Source: Mallotus nudiflorus
Lineage: Eukaryota; Streptophyta; Magnoliopsida; Malpighiales; Euphorbiaceae
NCBI GenBank assembly: GCA_947683625.1
Contig: CANTUR010000596.1
Span: 434,001 to 498,000, forward strand
DNA: 64,000 nt
Direction of reading: 5' to 3'
Under the pieces are notes generated by a model. That model saw only the letters and a list, made by a program, of their open reading frames with translations, was not told the origin of the DNA and searched no databases. Made by a program: the position numbers and the translations under genes. Below, piece by piece: positions 45,221-55,304 of the stretch (the stretch's first letter is position 1; each line of letters starts with the position of its first letter).

Positions 45221-46426
45221 TTACATGGAATTAATGTCAAACATATGCATGAAATGATCATCATAAATAAAATAACCATTAGGAAACACATCACACAAAT
45301 AAGCAAACTCAAATTTCATAGCATTCACTTTTGAAAAGAAAAGATCATCAGTCTCAAACAAAGAAGCAAAAGAAACATCAAAGTCATTATAAGAGGTATC
45401 TATGATAGAGTTAAGGATGTAGGTTTCAAAGTTAAGGTCTTTGCTTTGATCATCAATGCCTTTTTGCTCTGAGGTAGCTTTATACTTTTTAAACTCCTCC
45501 TCAACCAGTACCAGCTCCTCAGTCAGGGCTCTTTTAATAGTGACTCCCTTAGCTTTGTTCATAAATTCAGCAAAAATCTTGAACCCCAGGATAACTCCCC
45601 CAGCCATCAGGAGAGGTTGTGGAGTTCCGTTGTACGAGTGCCCGATACCTTCCTTTACAAAGATTTCCCACAGAGTTTTCTTTCCAACCATGGTCTCCTT
45701 TTCCTTCTCTTCAAACTGGCCCCATACACTTATCTCTTGCTCAGCTCCATCAGCCTTTTTGAATCCTAACCCATGCTTCAAAATAGGTACTTTATTTCCC
45801 ATAAACTCTGAAGGTCCACTCTGATTTTTCCCCAATCCCATGCCAGGCAAAAATTTCATATTACACATCATTCTTAAAACCTTTTCATCCATCTCATCCT
45901 CATAAATTACACATACTTCAAAACTAGGGCTAAGGAAAATCTCCTTAGGGATCAACTTCAGTGTAGCTACAGCGACTTCAATTTCAGCTGAGATGGTGAC
46001 AACCCTTCCTTCATATGGAAATTTAATATTTTGATGAACAGTGGATGGAACATCACCTAGAGCTTGAAACCATGGCCTCCCCAATAAAATGGCAAATGTC
46101 ATCGGGATATCAATCATATGCAAGTCAACCTAGACTTCTATAGGTCCTATTTTAACCAATGCCCTGAACGTTCCTTCCACAGACCTTTTGGTGTCATCAT
46201 AAGCCTTGAAAACTAGCTCATAAAGCTTTAAGTCAGCCACCGTCAACCCTAGCTTTAATAAAATCTTCAACGAACACACATTGATGGTAGAACCATTATC
46301 GACCATCACACAGTAGGTCATTTTCCCTTTCACCTCAGCTTTGATAAATAGAGCTTTATGGTGATCCCTCCCTTCTAGAGGCAGATCATCATTGGAAAAT
46401 ATTATCATCCCTTGAGGGGTTTTCAT
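45221..46426 (-). pseudogene. Element C aspartic protease and G-patch region
   Basis: 46,130-46,426: YCVMVDNGSTINVCSLKILL, the DNGS-type aspartic protease active site of Tat/Ogre elements. 45,221-46,123: HMIDIPMTFAILLGRPWFQA, the second part of the protease, followed by MMCNMKFLPGMGLGKNQSGP and KHGLGF, which is a G-patch (glycine-rich RNA-binding or helicase-activating motif). A single stop at 46,124-46,126 separates the two frames. Next to it follows the RT at 45,175. Confidence 0.8.
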
Positions 46427-46573
46427 TACTGACTAGACCATCTGCTCTAGAGTAGAATTAGTGGAAATCTTCTTCTAATCTAGTGCCAGGACTAGGGCTT
46501 CCTTGTGATCCCTAGAATGCATGAGTAATTCCCAGACACTAGCAATGGTCTTTTTGCTTTGTTCTATCTCCTT

Positions 46574-47869
46574 TCATTTCTCTGCACCTCCCACCTTTTC
46601 GGGCTCAAACTTAGAAGCCTCGGGTTCCTCTTTTTTCTCTTTGACCTTCCCTACAGACTGACTTGACTCACACCCCTCATTGTCCCACAGGTTAACTTGT
46701 TCTTTGCTCTCATCATCGGAACTCCATATGTCCAAGACGTGCACCTGTAGCTCCATGGGTTATTTGTTTGGTTTTAGATTTTTAGGTTTGGTTTTTAGGG
46801 AATTATGGGAGACATCAACGAAGGAGTTTAGGACATGCTCTTCTATTAGGCCAAAGTTGACCATCAAATTCGATGGGTTTGGTGGTGGTATATTTCGGTA
46901 ATTGGGCAATAGGTTGGTTTGGGTGTTTGGTTTTCTATTTTCTGGGTCAGTAATTTTGCCTAAGTCTATTAAGTCTTGGATTTCACGCTTTAACCGGGCA
47001 TAACTATTTGTGTCATGCCCAATAATCTAATGAAATTTACAGAAGAGCTTTGGGTTGGCTCCAGGCAAGGGTTATTATAAAGGAAAGGTCGTAGTAGGTT
47101 TTTCTCAACAAGCTTATCAAGGACTTTAAACATGGGACGTCCCAGATTTGAAAATCTTTGAGGCTGTCTAACTGCACTGACTTATATATTATTGCTTGGT
47201 GGTCGAATGGCATGAATCAGAACATTACTACTTGAGCTGGACCCCTCTTTGCCCCTAGATCCTCTTCAAAGAATTTCTTCTCTTAAGCTAAATTTGACTC
47301 CTCTCGGACCCCAAATCTGTACAATCCTTTAAAGCTTATGATTCTCAGATCCTTTAATTTTTTAGACAATGCTGGAACACACCCTTCTATTACTAGGACT
47401 AAGGAAAACTTTCCCCTCCAATAAGTCTGCTAGTCAGCAAAAGGCTCGTTAAAGTTCTGTTTGGTATTATGCAGATCTCTCAAGGATACTTCTAGTTGAA
47501 CATTAAGACTGTATTGCTTGATAAAAGTGGCACACAATTCCTTCCAATCTTACTGAACATGTGGTTCCAAGGTGTAATACTAAAGGATTGGCGCCCCTCC
47601 AATGAAATAGGGAACTGCTTGATAATTTGGCTCTCAGTTAGCTCGGTAGCCTTCATGTAAGTCACATACTACTTCAAATGCAAATGGGGATCCTCGGTAC
47701 CAGTATACTTCTTCATGTTTGGGAATTTAAACTTACGAGGCAGCAATTCATTAACTTTTTCCATATTCAAATCATAATCTAGAGGAGCGACCATACCCTT
47801 CTCCTTCATCATCACCTGCATTTGGTTCATCATCTTGGTCATGTTCTTAGCCCACACAGTTTGACCCAC
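46574..47869 (-). pseudogene. Element C gag
   Basis: 47,669-47,869: LPRKFKFPNMKKYTGTEDPH, LHLKYYVTYMKATELTESQI continuing past a stop, then KQFPISLEG and DLHNT, the usual retrotransposon gag core. An acidic Lys/Glu-rich stretch (KVKEKKEEPEASKFEPEK) at 46,574-46,756 links it to the protease. Broken by several stops. Confidence 0.7.
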
Positions 47870-49005
47870 TTCTTCGACTGGGATGACATTTCTTCAATTC
47901 ATCGGATTGGCCAACACTGTCACATTATCTTCTTCCCTTCCTCTAATCGGTATTTCCACATCGAGGCCCATCAAATTGATTGGCAGTGCATTAGGTGGTT
48001 GTGCTGGCTGACTCTTCTTATGAGCCTAGTAATTTCCCCCATTATTTTTCTCATCATAGCCCAGGTTTCTGCCATTACTTCATCTTTTAACTATGCCCCA
48101 AATGCTTATGGATCCAATCCTCCTGCCATTCTTATTTCTGAATTTCTGACTAGGTGACCTGAACTAGTTTGGACCCACCCTATTGAACTTAAAGGATCTA
48201 TAGTGCTGCAAAATCATTGGTTAGAATGATGCATGATGTGTATGCATGATATGCAAGTTCATTTTATTTTAAAAATTTAAGAAACAAATGAACACACATA
48301 AAAAGATATACAAGTTTTGCCTTTATTTCTCCCACATATGTATTCAATGGCGAGTATCTTATTCTAGGATTTTTGGCGATAATAAAACCGACATATGCAA
48401 GAAAACTCTCAAAATGATTCAGACAAGTAATGGGTTCTTTAAATAAAGCCCGAGTCCACTTTCTATGAGCCAAGATCCTTAGCACCATAAACTTACTTGT
48501 TAAGGCCCATTTAAAATGGGTTATAAGTAGGCATGAGAGGCCTTTGTTGACTAGCTTATTTATAATGGGCTTTGGTTGGACACGAGGGCCCACTTTATTT
48601 TGGGTTGCTTATTAATAGGCTCGAGATTTATTTTAAGGGTCCATTATATGGTATAATACACATGCATATGGGAAAATTCCTAAGGATAGTTGCTAAGTCA
48701 TTACATGGGCTTGAGTCTTGGGTAAAAAAAAGGCTTCGACTCCCACAATGATATACATCCATATATGTCTCCCCACTCAAGGGTCAAACAACACAGATTA
48801 ATAAGTGTCGTGAGTGACAATAATCAAATATTCCACCACCAGGTTTGAGAGAAATGTTGGTAGCGAAGTACTAACTATTGTCGGGTTAATTAAGGACTAA
48901 AGTTCTCATTATGTGCAAAATGTGTAGTGAATGCATAAATGAAAAGAAATAAGAAAATAGTTAAAGATGATAAAACACAAAACACTAGAATCAGTTTCTC
49001 TATTC
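47870..49005 (-). other. Element C gag N-terminus and 5' leader
   Basis: 47,870-48,130 is still weakly gag-like on the minus strand. 48,130-49,005 is leader. A 109-codon minus frame at 48,264-48,593 has no recognised domain and I do not call it a gene. Confidence 0.45.
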
Positions 49006-49020
49006 GCAATGGAGTCGCCA
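49006..49020 (-). other. Primer binding site of element C
   Basis: On the minus strand TGGCGACTCCATTGC, one base inside the 5' LTR when that LTR is taken to begin TGTAG at 49,022. TGGCGACTCC-type sites are usual in Tat/Ogre elements (I recall tRNA-Arg as primer). Confidence 0.65.
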
Positions 49021-49021
49021 T

Positions 49022-50999
49022 TGTAGGCGGCGGGGTTTAGCGTGCACCCAAGTGTTTAGTGACCATAGCACTGTGTGGGCTCGAGGCCTACCAAGAAATA
49101 CAATATAGGTCTTGAGCCTATTCAAAGATGGAGTCGCCACTAAAATAAAATCTGGGACATAATGTACAACAACTGGATCCCATGGAGGTTCCCAAAAGCC
49201 ATCATCAGAGATCGGGTTCGAAAACTAAGTATTATCATTTGAATGCTCACTCAACCTTGTGGTTGGCCTCAATTTATGTTTTGAATTTTATTAGCACTTA
49301 ATTATTTCATTATTTCCTCATTTACATTCAAAATTACACTTGCCTTCATTTACTTTCCAAATTTTATAGTTAAGTCCAAGTTTGCACATTAATCCAATTT
49401 CATGCTTTTTAAGTCCCAACATTCAGTAAAAATAAAATAAATAATAATTTACAACCATACGTTCAAAATCGAATGGAGAAAAGGATTAAGGATTACAATG
49501 CTTTAGGCAAAATAAAAGAATAATATACAGAAAAGAAACTAAAAAATATACTGAAAGTAAACTGATAATAAACAATAAACATGATGGTATAAAAAGGATA
49601 GCTAATAAAAGCGACTACTTAATGATGTAAATCACTAAGTAATTCCTGCAAATAATACACAATTCGTCCTTCCCTTCGAAAACGAAATCGCAAACAACAA
49701 TGCTTACAAAAAGATGCTATAAAAGGGGTTTTCATGTTATGAACTAAAAAAAATCATCAAATGATCAAGATGAGCATCATCATGCAATGAGATAGCCATG
49801 TTTAAGGTCAAAAGACACATATCAAAGTGGATGTTACGACAAGCATTAGTAGAAAAGTAAAGCTAAAAGCGGGCCAACCTATCAATATAGCGAACACCTC
49901 CTTGAGATGAGGCGACTGCCTCATTAATAAGGCGATATTTCTAAGTCAAAAAGAGCATATAACACACATGAATAAAAGAGACAAACTTTCTAGAGGCCTG
50001 TCAATGGGGCGATCGCCTCATTGACAAGAGGCGTCGCTTGATTAACAGGCTGATTCTGACTCTCAAACATTTAGACTTCGACTTTAAGTAATAACATATG
50101 CATATACACACTCTACAAATATCAAACTACAACTACATGCAAAAGTATTCAAAGATCACATCAATAAAGTGAGATATTAAACAAGATAAACTAGAAATAT
50201 ACCTAAAATACACTAATGACTTAGTTACACACAAGCAAGACAACACAAAATGATGAACATATTAAGTTTAAGTGCAAGTTTTCTACCAAAATGAGAGGCC
50301 CTCAAAGATGTTTTTTTTATTGTGATCCTTGCTAGGATGTGATTTCCACTTTTGACACAAGCTTCTTCCTTCTTTTTTTAAGAAAATGTGGACTTTTCCT
50401 TGCTTCAATCTCCCCTTCTTCCTTAAGGACGTTTTTTCTTTTCTCCTTTTTTTTCAAAGCTCCCCCCTCTCTCTTTTTTTAATAATGGTTCCTCCCCCTT
50501 TTTTCTCTCTCTTTTTCCTTTTATTCCCTAGCTTCCCCATGTCCCTAAGCCCTCTAGCTCATCATGAGCCTCCATAGCCTTTTTCTCTTCCCAAAAAATC
50601 TCTTTCTTACGCAAGAATCAGGTCTAGAGGGTGGGGCCCACACCACTTGCCCACCATGGTTGCTGCTGCAAGTGGGCTGCCATAAAGGCGGAGCCTCTGT
50701 GATGAGGTGATCACCTCATTGGCAGCTACCAAAGAGGCGATCGCCTCATTGCACTAAGGCAATGCCCCTTTGGCCTGGGCCTGCATTGGGACAGGCAGGC
50801 TTGGGCTGACTCTAGACAATTGGGCTAAGTTTTAGGCTTTTTAAGCTTTAGGTTTTCAAGTCCACCTTCCATTAGAGATTCAGGCTTCATTTTCATGTCC
50901 AAGTTTCACATTCTCATCATTGGGCTTCACAACGAGCCTGTCAAATCGAGCGCCCCTAATTCATCCCCTAACCCGGGCCGACCGAATCAAGTATCTACA
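49022..50999 (-). repeat. Element C, 5' LTR (right)
   Basis: 1,978 bp. Ends TGTAG and CTACA form a perfect 5-bp terminal inverted repeat. It aligns with the left LTR. It contains palindrome clusters at 49,885-50,050 and 50,690-50,770, including an 18-bp perfect palindrome (50,702-50,719) and GAGGCGATCGCCTC (50,733-50,746). Confidence 0.88.
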
Positions 51000-52137
51000 C
51001 ATAGTCTCTTTATAAAACTTTTGGATCTCTGTAAGAAGTGGAGGCATAGGTTTTTCATTGTTAAATATCCTTCAGATTTCATCCATGTTTAGCGAATATG
51101 GTCTGACGAGTGCCACAAGATGAAACGTCCTTTAAGGTTATTTGATAAGGATACGGAGATGGTCATGATGTTTTATCTTCATGACATAACTAGCGTAAGA
51201 TCCGCCAATAATTTATCTAAGAGATATCTTTAGAAAGTCTATCCCAACCACATATAACTTAGTGGTAATTTTCAAAATTCAGCAGATATCACTCTAACTT
51301 ATATATTTTCTTTTTTATTTGTACATGGTTGACTTTTTTTCCTTTATGAATAAGATTCAACTTGTAAATGATGAACTGAAGACTCAAGAGGATGTGTAGA
51401 TCTCTTCTCTTACATTTGAGCCTCTTACTCTTAAGGTTTCCTCTGATGTTGTGGCCCACCAGAAAGGAAAAGTGGTGGCTGAATCTTCTCAAGTGGAGAA
51501 GTCTGAGGGTTTAAGAAAACAAGCACTGAATGAAGACTCAAATTCTGAAGAGCTTTGCAAGGAGGTTTTCGTTAAATGACTAAAGTTATCTGGAAATCTG
51601 AACATGAGGTTTTAGATCTTAAAAAATATAAAGCCTCTAAATATCTTGAATGCTCAAGTAAGGGATCAGTATGCCAAGTCTCTACAGCTTCCCGAAGACA
51701 TCCAGCATTAGATGGATATGGATACGAATAAGGAGGAGCTGTATAATTCCATAATCGGGCACTCACTAAAAGTAGTCATCTTCTACTCTGTTTAGTTTGT
51801 GTTTATGAGAGTCCTAAGTTGATGACGCTAGTTTCTTCTTTCATATGACTCAAGTTTTATTACTAGCGAAAGATAATAATTATTATCTTAAGAGTTAGTA
51901 CAGCCTGAAGGAGATGGAGGTTGGCACTGTAGCTATCAATTTTGAGAAGAAACTGGAGAAGGCGAAGGCAACACTAGAACTTTGCCAAACCAAGCATGCT
52001 GAGGTGAGATCTGAAGCAAAGGTAAGCCAAAAGAAAGTGGAGGAGTTAGAGCATAATCAAGCTCAACTTATAAAAAAAAATTGAAGGGCAGGATTCCTAG
52101 ATTGCGGATTTGGAGCAGAAACTTGATGAATTATTTT
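51000..52137 (+). pseudogene. Transposase_28-like antisense gene of element B, 3' part
   Basis: Directly after element C the plus strand reads SLFIKLLDLCKKWRHRFFIV then KYPSDFIHV, a stop, and RIWSDECHKMKRPLRLFDKD. KWRHRFFIV is the aromatic signature of the Transposase_28 family. Further on come an acidic linker (51,400-51,550, SSDVVAHQKGKVVAESSQVE) and a long coiled coil (51,910-52,130: YSLKEMEVGTVAINFEKKLE, KAKATLELCQTKHAEVRSEA). The coiled coil has almost no breaks, the rest has several stops. It continues the fragment at 34,017-34,363, so element C landed inside this gene. Confidence 0.65.
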
Positions 52138-55100
52138 TATGTATTATAATCAGGGTTTATATTAATGTATGTGTGTGATTATTTGTGTGATGTTTATAGA
52201 CATATGTGTGTGTATATATATATATATATAAGATATTTTTATTTTGTGTGGTGTAAATTTAATGTTATATTATATAATATTATAATATAAAGTTTTATTA
52301 AATTATAATATATAGTTTATATAACATATACATAAAATATGCATACAAAACAAACACAACAAACATAAAACACACAAACGTAACTCACTATGCATCATCT
52401 TCCTCTTCCCGCTGCCGTCCCATTTAGAAGCCGTCACTGTGCCTCCCCGGCGTCCAGCAACTCCGCCCTCCTTCTAGTCGCCTTCCACCGTCTCTCTTCT
52501 CCTTCTGTAGCACTAGTAGCTTATGCAAACTGAAGAGACCGAAATTCCTCCTTTCGTCCGGCCACCATTTCTTACCATTCTGGTGTCTATCAACTCTCCT
52601 AACACCAGTGAGCATGAATCTAAACTTGGTTTGAGCTTTAATCTTCCTTTTCTTAAGTTTTGTTGAATTTTTTATTTTTGAGATTTAGGGTTTTCAATTT
52701 TTTTAAGCTTGATCTTGATGATTCACACAAACTTCCTTCATAAAAGATGATCTTGGTAGCTTAATCTACATATCTATATTTTTATTTGAATTTTTGGAAT
52801 TTATTTTAATTTTTGTGAATTTTTGAATATTTTATTATTATTTCATTAATTTTCGTAAATTAATTTAGTTAATTATAAAATTTATTTATTTAGTGTTTTT
52901 ATGGGTTGTTATTAATTTTAGTGTTGAGATAATAATTTTTGTGATTTTTATGTAATTTTTATAAATATTTTTATATTATGCCAATATTAGAAAATTAGGA
53001 TAAAGTTGAGTTTTTGTTGAAATTTTTGTTTAATAATGTGTTTTAGTTGATATTAGTAACATATATGTTGAGAAAATAATTTTTTTGCATTTATATGATT
53101 TTTATAGAATTTTTGAGTAATATTAGTAATATTATGCATATTTTGAATTATTAGGGTAATTGTGTAATTTTGTGATAATTATAGCTAAATATTATATTTT
53201 AGTTGGTTTTATAATTATTTAAGGTATTAAAATAATTTTTACAAATTATTTACAATTTTTAACTAATTAATACTAATTTTTGAAAATTGTTTTCAAATTA
53301 TATATTATTTACTAAATTGGTAATTAAATGGGTTTTTAGTAATTTTTAATATGTATTTAGACTATTTTAGTTATTTGAATATATAAAGTGAACTTTTATT
53401 AATTTATATTGAATTACTGAGAATTTGATTTTTAATAATATTATATTATTATTTCAGAATTTTTACGTAATTATTATGAAATTAAATATATTTGATGTTT
53501 TAGTGTTAAATATGTAATATTTTGATATTTTGAGGATATTTGTGAAATTTATTGATTTTTAATATATTTATTATATTATTTGGATTTTTGGTGAATTATA
53601 AACCTCGATTGGGGGATTGTGCAATTCGAGGTCCTAACCGAGGGTTGTATGAATTCTAGTTTTTGAAGTGCATTTTCTTATAGGACCGGCTCTACTTTTT
53701 AGTAAAGAAATGTCCATTTTACAGAGGAGGTTTTGTCGAATTTTCGGTAGAATTCTCATAAAATATGACATTGGGTCAATTTTAAATTATGTATTTGTTT
53801 GTGTTCTGAAATCTTAGATTGAGTCTCTATAAAGGTTTAAGTTAGATTTATTCTGATTTTTTTATTTATTTTATTTGTTTAATTGCGCCGAGACCGATGC
53901 CTAATGAAATGGGCCCGTCAAACCAGTCTCATGGAGCACAAACTTAAGAGTTGTTATTTTATGTATACATTGCATTTAGGATGCATGTTTTAGCACATAT
54001 ACATGTTTTGAATTGTATTTATTCATAAATAGTTTTATTACATGATTAGTATATTTTAGGTATATTTTTAGTATATTTTGAAATGAATGCATGTTATATT
54101 ATCGATTTATACTTAAACTGTTTTTAAGTATATATATGGTTTATTTTTTGTATATTTCATGTTTGATTTGAATTTAGTTGACATATATATACTTGAAATA
54201 TACTTAGTTTATTTTAGGTATATATATGGTTTATTTTGTTATTATGAATGACATTATGCATTATTTATTTCCCCATATGTATGATTTACTTTAAATGAAG
54301 GATATCGATAGAACGTGCTACTTAGTGGGTAGCACTAGGACAGTGTACGTACCGGTGTGATAGATATTAAGGTTGAGTGATAATCATTTATGGACTTATG
54401 ATTTAATTAAGAATGATATGATTGATCGATCTAAGATGTGATATGATTGATAGTGTGGTTATTGGAGCTCGGTTGACCATATGTCTCAAGGCCAATCACA
54501 CTGACAGTTAGACTACTGGAGCTCGATTGACTTAATGTCTTGAGGCCAGTCTACTATCCATATGGATTAAGTGATTATATTTAGAATTAAGTGAGAATGT
54601 ATGGTTAGAGTGATGTTATTGTTGATTGAGGTTGCAATTAAATAAGGTTCTATTTGATCCCTCATTAACTTATACTTTTCAATACAAGTATATAAAGTAA
54701 TTTTCAGAATCTGTGTGGATTGTTTGTATATATATTTATTATATACGAATGTTTCATTGCATTTGACATTAGGAAATGCATGTATATATATTATAACAAT
54801 TCACTCAATGAGGTCCGACTCCCCTCAGTTGATATTTTTATAGGAGAGTCTTCTTCTTCATACCTCAAGAGTAGATCTATTCGCCGGACTTCTTCTGCCT
54901 CGGCTCATTTATGTAAATTATCTACTTAATTTTATATTATACTCTAGAATACTGCAGTAGTCATATTTGGTATCAGTAATGAATTGTATTTTATATTTGT
55001 TGTATGTGGTTCTAATTCAGAGGCTTTCTTTGAATATTGTATTAAATATTTTATTTTATTTTATGATATGAGAGAGTTATATTTTGATTATATTGGTTTG

Positions 55101-55241
55101 AGATTTAAATATGATGCATATTTATTTATTTTAATTTAATTATTGCATGTTTTTATTCTTTTAAGGCTTGCTACGGATTCCGAATTCGAACGAATTCGCA
55201 TTCCCTAGTGCTAGTCATGACTCCTCATTTGGGACGTGAAA
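52138..55241 (+). mobile_element. LTR D: diverged chromovirus LTR, inverted relative to E
   Basis: The same LTR family as at 21,355 and 55,305 but in the opposite orientation. On + it reads GGTAGCACTAGGAC and TACGTACCGGTG near 54,330-54,355, TTGGAGCTCGGTTGACC and CTCAAGGCCAATCACACTG near 54,462-54,500, AATGAGGTCCGACTCCCC near 54,808, and ends CTAGTCATGACTCC, GGGACGTGAAA at 55,241. Its first ~250 bases (the TGTAATATCCC end) are missing or too diverged to see. No target duplication was found. It is the oldest looking copy of the family after the one at 20,045. Confidence 0.8.
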
Positions 55242-55304
55242 TCAATGATTTGATAAGGACCCTCCCATTTAGGTCTGAGTTTGCCTATGTTAGAGTTATC
55301 TTTG
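55242..55304 (-). pseudogene. Integrase C-terminal GPY/F fragment of element B
   Basis: Between LTR D and element E the minus strand encodes KDNSNIGKLRPKWEGPYQI. This is the conserved GPY/F region at the end of Tat-type integrases and corresponds to the stretch around 42,090-42,135 of element C. It shows that D and E both sit within the pol-to-3' LTR part of an older Tat element, most simply element B, whose remaining pol should continue beyond the right edge of element E, outside this window. Confidence 0.7.

Larger units (their letters stand above)
34355..50999 (-). mobile_element. Element C: 16.6-kb Tat/Ogre-like Ty3/gypsy element
   Basis: LTRs at 34,355-36,324 and 49,022-50,999; gag, protease, RT, RNase H and integrase run on the minus strand between 48,130 and 41,983. 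Primer site at 49,006-49,020, polypurine tract at 36,325-36,336. Between pol and the 3' LTR lie tandem repeats and two plus-strand genes (PMD and DUF7745-like). Length, PBS type, aspartic protease DNGS signature and antisense genes point to the Tat/Ogre lineage. The left edge is uncertain by about 10 bases because the left LTR lacks about 22 bases found in the right one. The expected 5-bp duplication is at best imperfect (CTTAG or CTAAG on the left, CATAG on the right). All coding parts have stops or shifts. Confidence 0.85.

Noticed and set aside
48264..48593. 109-codon minus frame near the 5' LTR of element C as an ORF1 gene
   Set aside because: No recognisable domain; in a leader region of a heavily decayed element and not supported by any second copy.
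34359..51004. A clean target duplication for element C
   Set aside because: CTAAG or CTTAG on the left against CATAG on the right is imperfect, and the left LTR end is altered, so I report the element without claiming a duplication.
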